Below, in pieces: positions 24,560 through 33,783 of a DNA stretch of 45,911 bases. Below the pieces are notes generated by a model. The model was not told the origin of the DNA. It ran no database searches and saw nothing but the letters and a program-made list of their open reading frames with translations. The stretch is taken from assembly GCA_947588895.1 (NCBI GenBank), contig CANQBF010000004.1, positions 1-45,911 of the forward strand, written 5' to 3'. The stretch's first letter is position 1; each line of letters begins with the position of its first letter. Made by a program: the position numbers and the translations under genes. This DNA comes from an uncultured Bacilli bacterium (lineage in GTDB: Bacteria > Bacillota_I > Bacilli_A > RF39 > UBA660).

Positions 24560-25156
24560 TAATATATAATTTTCGTATTTTAATTTTATTTTTTTCTTAA
24601 AGGGAACTTTAGCTATTATTTCATTATTTTTATGAATTAAATATTGATAATATTCTTGATTATGACTAATACCATATTTTATTTCTTTATTAGTTAATCT
24701 TTGCTTACCTTTTTCATATAACATTATTGAATAATAATGCTTATTATCAAGTATTACTTTTTCTGCTTTTAAAACATACCCTAATTTATTAACTTCTTTT
24801 CGTAATTTAGCAAGTTCATTATTACTAGCTAATATTATTTTATTTGGTGTTCTATTACTTTTTAAAATATTTAAAATAGTATTAGTACCCATTCCAGCAA
24901 TTACGGCAGTATTAAAATCTTCTTTTATATTATTAAAACCATCACTTACATAACTATTAATTTGTAATTTTCTTGTAAGAAAATTACTAATAGCCATATC
25001 CAAAGCACTTTGTTTGATATCACTGGCTATTACTTTTTGACATAAATTATTTTCTTTTAAATAAATACATAAGTAACCATGGTCACACCCAATATCAACA
25101 ACTATATCATCTTTTGAAACAAAACTAGCTATTGTCTTTATTCTTTCACTTATCAT
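24536..25156 (-). CDS. trmK: tRNA (adenine(22)-N1)-methyltransferase TrmK
   Basis: TrmK makes m1A at position 22 of tRNA from SAM. The 206-residue protein starts [11 protein letters not shown] and has the SAM site [15 protein letters not shown], then [12 protein letters not shown] and the substrate-site AGMGTNTI. It is about 30 residues shorter than the Bacillus protein at the C-terminus. Its ATG overlaps the rpoD stop (ATGA), so translation is coupled; no good separate RBS is present. The dnaG-rpoD-trmK order is conserved in Bacilli. Confidence 0.92.
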   Translation of the reverse strand: MISERIKTIASFVSKDDIVVDIGCDHGYLCIYLKENNLCQKVIASDIKQSALDMAISNFLTRKLQINSYVSDGFNNIKEDFNTAVIAGMGTNTILNILKSNRTPNKIILASNNELAKLRKEVNKLGYVLKAEKVILDNKHYYSIMLYEKGKQRLTNKEIKYGISHNQEYYQYLIHKNNEIIAKVPFKKKIKLKYENYILKGLTEKK

Positions 25157-26274
25157 TGATTATCTAAGAAATCCCTTAATTTTTTAGCACGAGAAGGATG
25201 ACGTAATTTTCTTAAAGCTTTAGCTTCAATTTGTCTAATTCTCTCTCTTGTTACATTAAATCTTTTACCAACATCTTCAAGAGTATGACAAATACCATCC
25301 ATAAGGCCAAATCTTAATTCCAGAACTTCTTGCTCTCTTGGTTGTAAAGTTTGTAATACTTCTTTTATTTCTTCTTTTAAGATTTCATTTTCGGTATACT
25401 CTTCAGGCGATAAACTAGCTTCATCTTTAAGGAAATCACCTAAATGAGAATCATCTTCTTCCCCAATTGGTGTTTCTAAAGATACTGGTTCTTGACTTAT
25501 TTTAATAACTTCTCTTACTTTATCTATAGAAATCCCCATTTTCTTTGCAATTTCTTCTTCACTAGGTTCTCTATTAAGTTCAAGAGTTAATTGTCTTTGA
25601 ATTCTAACCATTTTATTAATAGTTTCAACCATATGAACTGGTACTCTTATAGTTCGAGCTTGGTCTGCTAAAGCTCTTGTAATAGCTTGTCTTATCCACC
25701 ATGTCGCATATGTTGAAAATTTATAACCTTTATCATAATCAAATTTTTCAACAGCTTTCATAAGACCTAAATTACCTTCTTGAATTAAGTCTAAAAATAA
25801 AAGCCCTCTTCCTACATATCTTTTAGCAATACTAACAACTAATCTTAAATTACTTTCGGAAAGAATTCTTTTAGCTTCTTCATCACCATCAGCAATACGC
25901 ATTGAAATATTCATTTCTTCTTCACTTGATAAAAGACTAATTCTTCCAATTTCTTTTAAATACATTCTAACGGGGTCATTAATATTAACATCTTTGGTTA
26001 TTTCAGCATCATCAAGTAAAATTGGTTCTTCTTCTATTTTACTAGGATTAAAACCACCATCTTCAGCACTAGCTTCTTCATCTTCATTAATAACAGTTAT
26101 TCCTGCATCAACTAAAGAATTATATAAATCATCTAATGAATCAGCATCAAGTTCTAATCCCTTTAAACTTTCCGCTAACTCTTCAAAAGTAATATACCCT
26201 TGTTCTTCGCCTTTTTTAATTAATTCTTCTTTTCTTTCTTCAAATGTTTTAATTTCATGTTCAATTTTTACCAT
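25153..26274 (-). CDS. rpoD: primary sigma factor RpoD/SigA
   Basis: The housekeeping sigma factor (373 residues, as in Bacillus). Region 1.1 (about 1-65) is acidic. Region 1.2 [11 protein letters not shown] is followed by region 2 ([51 protein letters not shown]) that binds the core and the -10 element. Region 3 ([13 protein letters not shown]) and region 4 with the helix-turn-helix for the -35 element ([32 protein letters not shown]) complete it. An RBS, GAGGAAG, lies in the end of dnaG, two bases before this gene, so the two are coupled. Confidence 0.97.
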   Translation of the reverse strand: MVKIEHEIKTFEERKEELIKKGEEQGYITFEELAESLKGLELDADSLDDLYNSLVDAGITVINEDEEASAEDGGFNPSKIEEEPILLDDAEITKDVNINDPVRMYLKEIGRISLLSSEEEMNISMRIADGDEEAKRILSESNLRLVVSIAKRYVGRGLLFLDLIQEGNLGLMKAVEKFDYDKGYKFSTYATWWIRQAITRALADQARTIRVPVHMVETINKMVRIQRQLTLELNREPSEEEIAKKMGISIDKVREVIKISQEPVSLETPIGEEDDSHLGDFLKDEASLSPEEYTENEILKEEIKEVLQTLQPREQEVLELRFGLMDGICHTLEDVGKRFNVTRERIRQIEAKALRKLRHPSRAKKLRDFLDNQ

Positions 26275-26276
26275 AA

Positions 26277-28019
26277 TTACACTTCCTCTATTTCTATTAT
26301 TTTCTTTTTCATTGCTATTTGTTTTTCAATATTCTCTAGTTGTTCATTTATATCATTCCCATTATATATTTTTTCTTTTATTATTTTTAAATTTTCTTTT
26401 TTTAATAGCTCATCTAAAGCTTTAATATAATCTAAAAATATTTCTTCATTTAATTCTTCAATATTAACACTTCCACATATATTATTGGCAAACTCTTTTA
26501 AATTATCATAATTTTCAATATAAGTTAAGAAATCTGCTAAATTTATTTTATTATTCTTTTCAATATAATATTCGATTTCTGTAACTAAATCTCTTTCAAT
26601 TTGATTATTTAAATAACCTATTTTAGAATTAAATATTTTTAAATATTTACTATCACACATCATATAATATAATATTAAATTAACACACTTTTGATATTTA
26701 GTACTTTTTACTTTAGGTACTACTTTTATTGGTATTTTAACTTCTTCTTTAAATGTAACTTCTTTCTTTAAAGTATCATAATCTATATTATATTCATTAC
26801 TTAATTTCTTTAAAGTAATTTCTTTAGTTAAATTATCTTCTTTATCTAACATTTTAATAACTGATTTAATATAATTTACTAATTCTTCCGTATTATTTAA
26901 ATTTTTATTTTCTTTTAAATATTTTAATTTATAATCGAAATAATTAATACTATTAATAATGGTATCTTTAAATTTATCTACTCCATATTTGATAATATAT
27001 TCATCTGGGTCTTTAGCACCTTCTAATCTTACTACTTTAACTACAATATTAGCTTTTTCTAGTTCACTGCCAACATTTATGGTTGCAAGTGCTCCCGCAT
27101 TATCATTATCAAGCATTAATATAACTGGTACTCTTAATTTTTTTAAAATATCAATTTGTTCTTTAGTAATACTTGTCCCCATTAACGCTAAAACATTATA
27201 AATACCACTGGAATATACTCTAATAGCATCCATATTACCTTCAACTAAAATAACACTTTTTTCATTACGTATATGATTTTTAGCATTATAGTAATTAAAT
27301 ATAATATTACCTTTTTTATATATCTTAGTTTCTTTAGTATTTATATATTTAGCACTATCTTCACCATTAAATATTCGTCCTGTATAACCAACAACTTGAC
27401 CTTCTAAATTCATTATCGGTATCATTATTCGATTAACAAATTTATCATAACCACTTATTCCATCTTTGGTAATAAGTCCTAATTCATCTAAAATATTAAT
27501 ATCATATTTTTTCTTAGTTAAGACATCATATAAATAAGTATTATTATTAATAGCTAAACCTATTTTAAAATCTTTAATTATTTTATCAGTTATTCCTCTA
27601 CCCTCTAAATATTCTTTAGCTTTTATCCCTTCTTTACTATTTAAATTATTTTGTAATATCTTGGTTGTATAATCCATAATTTCATATTCTAATTTATATT
27701 TGGTATTCGTATTTTTAACATTACCAATATCTAAGGGAATTCCTACTTTATCAGCAACTACTTTAACTGCTTCAATAAAACTAATATTTAAATAGTCTTT
27801 AACAAACGTGAAAACATTACCACCTTTATTACAAACAAAGCAATTAAATATTTGCCTATCTTTAGAAACCGACATACTTGGATTATGGTCATCATGAAAA
27901 GGACATACTCCAAAGTAGTTTCTTCCTTGCATTTTAAGTGGTATATAATCCGAAATTATACTAACAATATCAGCCGAATTTCTTATCTCATTTATTTTAT
28001 CTTCACTAATTGTTTGCAT
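26277..28019 (-). CDS. dnaG: DNA primase DnaG
   Basis: Primase lays RNA primers for replication. The zinc domain has C39, H42, C60 and C63 ([18 protein letters not shown]). The catalytic core with TOPRIM fold shows [11 protein letters not shown] and the acidic LMLDNDNAG. The C-terminal third (about 430-580) is the helical domain that binds the replicative helicase. The length of 580 residues is normal for Bacilli. It heads the macromolecular synthesis operon with rpoD and trmK. The ATG is preceded by GAGGGG at a four-base spacing. Confidence 0.96.
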   Translation of the reverse strand: MQTISEDKINEIRNSADIVSIISDYIPLKMQGRNYFGVCPFHDDHNPSMSVSKDRQIFNCFVCNKGGNVFTFVKDYLNISFIEAVKVVADKVGIPLDIGNVKNTNTKYKLEYEIMDYTTKILQNNLNSKEGIKAKEYLEGRGITDKIIKDFKIGLAINNNTYLYDVLTKKKYDINILDELGLITKDGISGYDKFVNRIMIPIMNLEGQVVGYTGRIFNGEDSAKYINTKETKIYKKGNIIFNYYNAKNHIRNEKSVILVEGNMDAIRVYSSGIYNVLALMGTSITKEQIDILKKLRVPVILMLDNDNAGALATINVGSELEKANIVVKVVRLEGAKDPDEYIIKYGVDKFKDTIINSINYFDYKLKYLKENKNLNNTEELVNYIKSVIKMLDKEDNLTKEITLKKLSNEYNIDYDTLKKEVTFKEEVKIPIKVVPKVKSTKYQKCVNLILYYMMCDSKYLKIFNSKIGYLNNQIERDLVTEIEYYIEKNNKINLADFLTYIENYDNLKEFANNICGSVNIEELNEEIFLDYIKALDELLKKENLKIIKEKIYNGNDINEQLENIEKQIAMKKKIIEIEEV

Positions 28020-28170
28020 TTTTCCCCTCTACTTATATATATAGTCACTACCATGCTGATTTCCTTTTTTTTATTTAAAATTTTTAAAAAAAATAATAAA
28101 TTTGACATTTTTTGACATTATTTTTTTAATTTTATCCCCCAAAATTCCCATTACTAGAAACTATTAGTTT

Positions 28171-28198
28171 AGTATAGCAAAAATTTATAAAAAGTCAA
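28171..28198 (-). promoter_or_regulatory. promoter of dnaG-rpoD-trmK
   Basis: On the minus strand TTGACT (28198-28193) and TATACT (28176-28171) have a 16-base spacer, with extended TG. The leader is about 145 bases long and unusually A/T-rich. It contains a direct repeat of TTTGACATT (28101 and 28111, plus strand) with a 10-base step. Confidence 0.65.
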
Positions 28199-28205
28199 TG
28201 AAAAA

Positions 28206-28231
28206 AGCACTTAAAAACGGATTTAAGCGCT
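28206..28231 (-). terminator. intrinsic terminator of the rnfC-rnfD-like pair
   Basis: On the minus strand a 10-bp stem (28222-28231 with 28206-28215, one G-U pair, 6-nt loop) is followed by six T residues. It includes the stop codon of the RnfD-like gene. Confidence 0.8.
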
Positions 28232-29077
28232 AGTTACTTTTTTCTTCTTTATCTTTATATTCATACTTAAAGATATAATTAAAATACTTAAATATATTAC
28301 CCATATATTATTAAAAATAATATATAAAATAAAAGTTAATATTCCAATACATATACCATATATTTTTTGATTTCTTTCTTTATATGGAGTAAACTTAGGC
28401 AATGTTGCAATAAAAATACTACTAAATATTAATTCTGAATTAATAATAATATCTTCTTTAGTTATTAAATAATATATAAATGCTAATATAATATAAGTAA
28501 TATTTATAGTTAGAGGAATATCTTTTTTATAATATAAAGTATTAACTAAATATATATAACTAATTAGTGAAAATAAAATGCTAGTAGATGATATACCACC
28601 AATACTTCTACCCATTAATATATCAAAAATTGAAAAACTATAAGTAAATTTATCTTCTAATAAATTATTAAAAGAATAATTATTAGTTATTAAACCATTA
28701 ATTAAATAAATAATTAAAAATATTAAACAAACTTGATTACATTTAAAATATTTTTCAATTAATTTAGATAGTATATAACTTATTATTAAAACAATAGTAT
28801 AAATTAATATATTTGTTTTATATGGTATAATCATACTAATTAATATTAAATATACTAAATCATAATTAATTATTATTTTTTTATATTTTATTAAATCATA
28901 TATAATTTTAATAACTATACTTATTAAAGTTATATATATATTCTTAAATATTAATCCCTCATTTATTAAATCTTTATTATATATTAATATACCATTTTTA
29001 TATATACCATATAATATAAATGGTATTAATAAAATAATTGTTTCCCATACAATATTTTTATAACTCTTTTTATTCAT
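28223..29077 (-). CDS. RnfD/NqrB-like integral membrane protein
   Basis: A 284-residue protein consisting almost entirely of membrane helices (about eight to ten). The segment DILMGRSIGGISSTSILFSLI near the middle resembles the RnfD/NqrB FMN-attachment region (G...G..GE/..S-T-S), where a threonine in the family carries covalent FMN; S-S-T-S keeps a candidate threonine. Its start overlaps the RnfC-like stop by one base (TAATG), so the two are made together. The other Rnf subunits (A, B, E, G) are not in the window. Assignment rests on the pair more than on this sequence alone. Confidence 0.55.
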   Translation of the reverse strand: MNKKSYKNIVWETIILLIPFILYGIYKNGILIYNKDLINEGLIFKNIYITLISIVIKIIYDLIKYKKIIINYDLVYLILISMIIPYKTNILIYTIVLIISYILSKLIEKYFKCNQVCLIFLIIYLINGLITNNYSFNNLLEDKFTYSFSIFDILMGRSIGGISSTSILFSLISYIYLVNTLYYKKDIPLTINITYIILAFIYYLITKEDIIINSELIFSSIFIATLPKFTPYKERNQKIYGICIGILTFILYIIFNNIWVIYLSILIISLSMNIKIKKKKVTSA

Positions 29078-30204
29078 TATTTTCCTCCATTTATTACATC
29101 TTTTAAATTAATATTTGAAGGACATATATAATTACATAATCCACAATCTAAACAATTTTTATCTTGTTTATGTTCCTCTAAACATTTAATTACATCAATA
29201 TTAACGGGACATACTTTAACACATACTCCACAATTAATACATTCTCTTAATTCTTTAACTTCTCTTTTTTTAAAGACAATACTCTTTACTTCATCAGTTA
29301 CAATATAATCAGTTAAATCATCTACTTTTATTCCTTTAACAATACCATTTATATAGATATCATAATTTTTATTGTTAATAACTACTAATTTATCAACAAT
29401 TTCTTTTATAGATGTACCTATTCTAGTTTTAACAACCATTGATTTTTCTATAACATCACCACTTATGGTCATAAAAACTTCATTAACAAATCGTTCTTTT
29501 AAGATATTATATAAATTATATATATCATTACTAGTTAAAACTAAAGATTCATCTTCTTTAATATTTAATTCTTTACATAATACTTTATCATAACTAACAC
29601 TATAATAATCTCTTATTAATTTCATATTAATATTATGATATGTACCAATTATCGATTTAACATTTTTAATGGCTCTAAAAAAAGTATCTTTAACAGCAAT
29701 AATCGCATTATCTATTGCTAATATTTTTAATAACTTACTAATAGTATCACATATTTTTGATGAATAACTAGCTAAAATTAGTAATTCATTAAATGTATAT
29801 GGATCTTCATCAATAGAGGTAACTACTAATCTTTTAATATTTTTATGATTAATTTTAGCTATTATATTATCTAAATGATATTCTTTTAATATAGTTAATA
29901 AATCTTCTTTATTAATAATTTTTTTCCTTTTTTCTTTTTTTACTGCTTCTTCTTTAAAATCATTAGTTATTACTAAAGCAGGATATATTTTTTTATTAAT
30001 TTTAATTTTTTTACTACCAGTTATTTTACCTGATATAGATGAAATATAATTACCAAAATATGTATTTTTATAAACATAACTATTCAATTTAAAATTTTCT
30101 TTTTTAACTATCGGTATAAAAATAGTTTTAGAATCTAAATATAAATTAATATTCATATCAAGATTAATATTTTTAGCTTCAGGTATTTTTATAAAAGTAT
30201 TCAT
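29077..30204 (-). CDS. RnfC-like iron-sulfur protein
   Basis: A 375-residue soluble protein ending in two 4Fe-4S motifs: C322-C325-C328-C332P and C351-C354-C357-C361P, in the arrangement of RnfC. Upstream, TSIDEDPYTFNELLILA (about 134-150) lines up with the NGAECEPYLT...R...E segment of RnfC. The glycine-rich GGAGFPT loop that binds NADH/FMN in RnfC is not found, and the protein is shorter than the usual 430-plus residues. So electron transfer through clusters is supported, NADH oxidation is not. It is transcribed with the RnfD-like membrane protein, which would hold it at the membrane. Confidence 0.65.
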   Translation of the reverse strand: MNTFIKIPEAKNINLDMNINLYLDSKTIFIPIVKKENFKLNSYVYKNTYFGNYISSISGKITGSKKIKINKKIYPALVITNDFKEEAVKKEKRKKIINKEDLLTILKEYHLDNIIAKINHKNIKRLVVTSIDEDPYTFNELLILASYSSKICDTISKLLKILAIDNAIIAVKDTFFRAIKNVKSIIGTYHNINMKLIRDYYSVSYDKVLCKELNIKEDESLVLTSNDIYNLYNILKERFVNEVFMTISGDVIEKSMVVKTRIGTSIKEIVDKLVVINNKNYDIYINGIVKGIKVDDLTDYIVTDEVKSIVFKKREVKELRECINCGVCVKVCPVNIDVIKCLEEHKQDKNCLDCGLCNYICPSNINLKDVINGGK

Positions 30205-30265
30205 ATTTCACCAGCTTTACTTACTTAATTATATAATAAATTTGTCATAAAAAAAAGACTTTGTA

Positions 30266-30294
30266 TTGCGAAGTAAATTTTTATATTGTATAAT
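30266..30294 (+). promoter_or_regulatory. promoter of the pilus ATPase gene
   Basis: TTGCGA (30266-30271) and TATAAT (30289-30294) have a 17-base spacer, 42 bases before the GTG start. It is divergent from the RnfC-like gene. Confidence 0.7.
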
Positions 30295-30336
30295 ATTATA
30301 TAGTAAGATAGAAAAAGGGAATAACGGTGATACAAA

Positions 30337-31617
30337 GTGTTTAGGGAATTTGACTACGATAATAAACCGATTGTTGATATTGTTAATGAAATGATTATAG
30401 ACGCTGTTAAACATGGTGGATCTGATATTCACTTTGATCCAACAGAAAACGAGCTTAATGTAAGAGTTAGAATTGATGGTTCTTTACTTGATTATGCTAA
30501 AGTACCTGCAACTATAAAAAAGAATTTAGCAACCAGAATTAAAATTATTTCAGGAATGAATATAACTGAAACAAGACTTCCACAAGATGGTGCAATTAAA
30601 GGGTTAATTGAAGATATGGACGTTGATTTACGTGTATCTTGTTTACCTATTGTTGATGGCGAAAAAATCGTTATTCGTATTCTTGATTATAGTATGAGTT
30701 TAAATGGTCTTGAAACGATTGGACTTACTAAAGATAATTATGAAAAAATTAATAATTTAATAAAAAAACCAAATGGTATTATATTAGTAACTGGTGCTAC
30801 TGGATCTGGTAAATCAACAACTGTTTATTCTATGCTTCAAGTTTTAAATACAACCGATAGAAATATTATTACTGTTGAAGACCCAGTTGAAATGAAAATT
30901 GCTGGTGTTAACCAAGTACAAGTTATGAGTGAAATCGGTTTAACTTTCGGTAGTGCTTTAAGAAGTATTTTAAGACAAGACCCCGATATTATCATGATAG
31001 GTGAAATTCGTGATGATGAAACAGCACGTATTGCTGTAAGAGCCGCTATTACAGGACACTTAGTATTATCTACTATCCACACTAATAATTCCCTTAATAC
31101 AATTGAAAGATTACTTGATATGGACGTTGAAAGATACTTACTAGGAAGTGGTCTTGAAGGAATTATTTCCCAAAGATTAGTAAAAAGATTATGTCCTAAA
31201 TGTAGAAGTGCTAGACCTACTAATGATTATGAAAAGAATTTATTTAAAACTTGTTTAAATATGGATGTTAATCAAATATATACTCCAGTTGGTTGTCCAG
31301 AATGTATTAATGGTTATAAAGGAAGAATTGCTATTCATGAAGTATTAGAAGTTAATCAAGATATAAGAGATGCTATTATTAGTAATGTTCGTAAAGATGC
31401 TTTAAGAAAATTAGTTTATACTAAAGATACAAGTTCTTTATTAAAAGATGGTTTAATTAAAGTTATGGAAGGTTTTACTTCAATGGATGAATTATTAAGA
31501 GTTATTGATGTAAACGATGACTTTGGTAATGAAGATACTGAAATTAAAGATGCAATTATTGGAAAAAGCACTAATAAAAAACCAGTTAATCCTTTCCAAA
31601 ATATGGAAACATTATAA
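30337..31617 (+). CDS. type IV pilus/competence assembly ATPase (PilB/GspE/ComGA)
   Basis: A hexameric ATPase that powers pseudopilin polymerisation. The 426-residue protein lacks the N-terminal MshEN domain of PilB and begins directly with the N2 domain (GGSDIHFDP at 27-35). Walker A GATGSGKST is at 153-161, ITVEDPVE at 178-185, Walker B DPDIIMIGEIRD at 215-226, and the His box HLVLSTIHTN at 241-250. A tetracysteine zinc site, CPKC...CPEC, follows. The start is GTG 30337, five bases after GGTGAT; no in-frame ATG precedes it. It stands alone between its own promoter and terminator, away from pilC and the prepilin peptidase. Confidence 0.93.
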   Translation: MFREFDYDNKPIVDIVNEMIIDAVKHGGSDIHFDPTENELNVRVRIDGSLLDYAKVPATIKKNLATRIKIISGMNITETRLPQDGAIKGLIEDMDVDLRVSCLPIVDGEKIVIRILDYSMSLNGLETIGLTKDNYEKINNLIKKPNGIILVTGATGSGKSTTVYSMLQVLNTTDRNIITVEDPVEMKIAGVNQVQVMSEIGLTFGSALRSILRQDPDIIMIGEIRDDETARIAVRAAITGHLVLSTIHTNNSLNTIERLLDMDVERYLLGSGLEGIISQRLVKRLCPKCRSARPTNDYEKNLFKTCLNMDVNQIYTPVGCPECINGYKGRIAIHEVLEVNQDIRDAIISNVRKDALRKLVYTKDTSSLLKDGLIKVMEGFTSMDELLRVIDVNDDFGNEDTEIKDAIIGKSTNKKPVNPFQNMETL

Positions 31618-31645
31618 AAGACTTCACAACGAAGTCTTTTATAAT
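31611..31645. terminator. 15-bp bidirectional terminator between pilus ATPase and spoIVB
   Basis: ATTATAAAAGACTTC (31611-31625) and GAAGTCTTTTATAAT (31631-31645) are perfectly complementary with a 5-nt loop. The hairpin contains the ATPase stop codon and lies 9 bases from the spoIVB stop, so it serves both convergent genes. Confidence 0.75.
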
Positions 31646-31653
31646 GTATTAAT

Positions 31654-32616
31654 TTATCTTTCCCCTTCTTCTAACATTTTTGTAATAAATAAACCATAAC
31701 CAGTTAAAGGATTATCAACAATTACATGAGTAACAACTCCAACTATTTTATTGTCTTGCATTATTGGTGAACCACTCATTCCTTGAACTACTCCTCCAGT
31801 TTTATCAATTAATTCTTCATCTATTATTTCAAAAGTAATATTCTTAATATCACTGGTTTCATTAATACTTTTTATTCTTATTTTATACTCTCCTACTTCT
31901 TCATTATTTAATACTGTATATATTGAAGCTTCTCCTATTTTAATATCTTTACTACTTCCTACTTTAACTAATTCCATATCATTTAACATATTTTTAAATT
32001 CACCAAATATACCATGATTAGTATTTTTTAATATACTTCCATATATATTATTAAAATAATATTTAGCATTCTTACTACCAGCTTTACCTACCATTGATTT
32101 ATCAATTGATGTAATACTATTTCTAAATATACTACCATCTTTAATTTCCACTATATTTTTAGTATTACTTTCAATTATTTCATGTCCTAAGGCTCCATAT
32201 ATATTAGTACCTGGATCTATATAAGTAAGAGTTCCTATTCCTGTAATACTATCTTTAACATATAATCCAGTCTTATATATACCATCTTCTTTAATTAATT
32301 TTAACTTTGTATTATTAGTTTTGTTATTTCTTTCATAAGTTATTGATACTTCTCCTTTACTTGTATATTTTTCTATTTCATTAGTAAGTTCTTTTAAACT
32401 ATAAACATTAGTATTATTTACTTGTTTAATATAATCTCCTACTTTTAAATCTGATTTATTTAATTTACCATCAATTTGATAAAAACCAACAACTAATACT
32501 CCATCAATATTAATCTCAATACCTAAAGTATTACCACCACGATAAATATAATCAGAATATGCAAATACATTTAAAGGCATTAATAACATTAGTAACATAA
32601 TAATATATTTTTTCAT
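31654..32616 (-). CDS. spoIVB: SpoIVB serine peptidase (S55)
   Basis: SpoIVB is secreted by the forespore and triggers SpoIVFB to release sigma-K. A signal peptide or anchor (residues 1-19, ending in NVFA) is followed by a PDZ domain (about 30-105). The S55 domain has the catalytic histidine in YGALGH (H145), the serine in GMSGSPI (S283) and the aspartate in VDNPLTGYG. I start at ATG 32616 because GGTGA lies five bases upstream; a TTG at 32631 would add five residues without an RBS. At 320 residues it is about 100 shorter than the Bacillus protein. Its presence implies a sigma-K checkpoint or a remnant of it. Confidence 0.88.
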   Translation of the reverse strand: MKKYIIMLLMLLMPLNVFAYSDYIYRGGNTLGIEINIDGVLVVGFYQIDGKLNKSDLKVGDYIKQVNNTNVYSLKELTNEIEKYTSKGEVSITYERNNKTNNTKLKLIKEDGIYKTGLYVKDSITGIGTLTYIDPGTNIYGALGHEIIESNTKNIVEIKDGSIFRNSITSIDKSMVGKAGSKNAKYYFNNIYGSILKNTNHGIFGEFKNMLNDMELVKVGSSKDIKIGEASIYTVLNNEEVGEYKIRIKSINETSDIKNITFEIIDEELIDKTGGVVQGMSGSPIMQDNKIVGVVTHVIVDNPLTGYGLFITKMLEEGER

Positions 32617-32726
32617 ATTCATCACCATCAATATTATTATGTTACTAATTACATTATTTATTTATCCAATATTTGCTAAGTATATCTTAATAATTTTTTT
32701 AATAAATTTTATTATAGAGGTAATAT

Positions 32727-33503
32727 ATGGTAATTAAAAATCTATTATATGGGATTATTATTGGTATTGGTTTTATTGTTCCAGGTGTATCTGGAGGTGT
32801 TATTGCAACTATATTAGGTATTTATGATGAAATAATAAATAAATTATTAAATTTTAAACATAATATTAAATATCTCATGCCATTATTTATAGGTATATTT
32901 ATAAGTATATTATTATTTAGTAATATTATCTTATATTTAATGAATAATAAATTAATATTTATCTCTTATGTATTTATTGGATTAATTTTAGGTTGTATTC
33001 CTTTTTTATTAAAAGAAATAAAAATTAAAACTAAAAAAAATATCTCTATATTACCATTTATTACTACTTTACTTATAGGAATTATTTTATATTTTATAGA
33101 AAATAATTCCTATAATACTGTTAATATTAATTTCTTTATTATGGTAATTGCTGGTATTTTTTATGCAATTGGTAAAATAGTACCAGGTATAAGTGGGAGT
33201 GCTCTTCTTATGTTACTTGGTGTTTATAAATACTTTTTAGAAATAATTGCTAATCCTTTAAATATATCATTAAAAACCTTTTTATTATTAATACCATTTA
33301 TTTTATCATTTATTATAAGTAGTATAATTATACTTAAATTAATAAATTATTTATTAACTAATCATTTTAGAATTACTTACAGCGCAATTATTGGTTTTGT
33401 TTTAACATCAATTTTATTTATATCTCCTAATTATATTAATATAACTTGTATATTTATATTATTATTATCATTTATTATATCTTATTATTTAAGCTGTAAA
33501 TAA
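32727..33503 (+). CDS. popT: DUF368 family, PopT-like undecaprenyl-phosphate transporter
   Basis: A 258-residue membrane protein with about eight helices and two inverted-repeat signatures, GIGFIVPGVSGGVIAT (13-28) and GKIVPGISGSALLMLLGVY (about 150-168). These mark DUF368, members of which (PopT) recycle undecaprenyl phosphate across the membrane for wall and polysaccharide synthesis. It fits the surface glycan genes in the same window. RBS GAGGT precedes the ATG by five bases. It is a rightward gene with nothing co-transcribed until the small RNA candidate. Confidence 0.85.
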   Translation: MVIKNLLYGIIIGIGFIVPGVSGGVIATILGIYDEIINKLLNFKHNIKYLMPLFIGIFISILLFSNIILYLMNNKLIFISYVFIGLILGCIPFLLKEIKIKTKKNISILPFITTLLIGIILYFIENNSYNTVNINFFIMVIAGIFYAIGKIVPGISGSALLMLLGVYKYFLEIIANPLNISLKTFLLLIPFILSFIISSIIILKLINYLLTNHFRITYSAIIGFVLTSILFISPNYINITCIFILLLSFIISYYLSCK

Positions 33504-33527
33504 TAATTATTGATTTATGTAAAATGA

Positions 33528-33555
33528 TTGCAATAGCATAATTTTTTTATATAAT
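33528..33555 (+). promoter_or_regulatory. promoter of the candidate small RNA
   Basis: TTGCAA (33528-33533) and TATAAT (33550-33555) are 16 bases apart, pointing at the non-coding region 33562-33718. It starts 25 bases after the DUF368 stop codon. Confidence 0.6.
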
Positions 33556-33561
33556 AATTTT

Positions 33562-33718
33562 AAGGAAGTGTGAATTTATGTTGTTGCTTTCATCTTACTT
33601 GAAAGCCTCCATCGGTAAAACCCCTTTAGAAAAATAGTTTCGGCATCTCCAGTTCAACACTTCAAGATACTATTAAATACTAAAAGATACCTTTTGTAAA
33701 GAGGTATCTTTTGTCATA
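33562..33718 (+). ncRNA. candidate structured small RNA of unknown class
   Basis: A region without a convincing gene is bounded by a promoter and a terminator and is clearly richer in G and C than its surroundings. GAAGTGTGAA (33565-33574) pairs with TTCAACACTTC (33653-33663) with one bulge, closing a domain. Inside, GCTTTCA (33586-33592) pairs with TGAAAGC (33600-33606) around a 7-nt loop. A CCCC stretch (33621-33624) is predicted single-stranded. It does not match tRNA, SRP RNA, RNase P RNA or a riboswitch that I know. A 19-codon ORF (33578-33637) with an AAGGAAG motif is inside, so a leader peptide is an alternative reading. Confidence 0.5.
33682..33712 (+). terminator. intrinsic terminator of the small RNA
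   Basis: AAAAGATACCTT (33682-33693) pairs with GAGGTATCTTTT (33701-33712), with one G-U pair and a 7-nt loop, and runs into T-rich sequence. Confidence 0.7.
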
Positions 33719-33728
33719 TTTTGTCGAA
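33710..33728 (+). promoter_or_regulatory. tandem Spo0A-box-like sequences
   Basis: TTTGTCATA (33710-33718) and TTTGTCGAA (33720-33728) are stepped by exactly 10 bases. The second is a perfect match to the Spo0A box, and tandem boxes with this step are how Spo0A dimers bind. They lie between convergent units, where a regulatory role is not obvious, and overlap the terminator T-run. Confidence 0.3.
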
Positions 33729-33747
33729 TTAATTTAATATTAAAAGA

Positions 33748-33771
33748 AAAAAATAACCGAAGTTATTTTTT
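33748..33771 (-). terminator. intrinsic terminator of the M23 peptidase gene
   Basis: On the minus strand a 10-bp stem (33762-33771 with 33748-33757, core ATAAC) closes a TTCG tetraloop and is followed by a T-rich tract. It begins 13 bases after the M23 stop. Confidence 0.75.
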
Positions 33772-33783
33772 CTTTATGGAACA

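Noticed and set aside
27992-28054. 20-codon ORF overlapping the dnaG start (AAAGGA RBS)
   Set aside because: The ATG and RBS are plausible, but the codons are low-complexity, the frame differs from dnaG and nothing shows conservation. It could be an upstream ORF, but support is too thin.
28101-28120. Two TTTGACATT copies with a 10-base step in the dnaG leader
   Set aside because: They contain TTGACA on the plus strand, but no -10 box or gene follows in that direction. Read as Spo0A boxes on the minus strand they lack the G of the core. Probably chance in an A/T-rich leader.
33578-33637. 19-codon ORF inside the small RNA candidate
   Set aside because: It has an RBS-like motif, but the product has no recognisable feature, and the pairing regions fit an RNA better. 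Kept only as an alternative reading.
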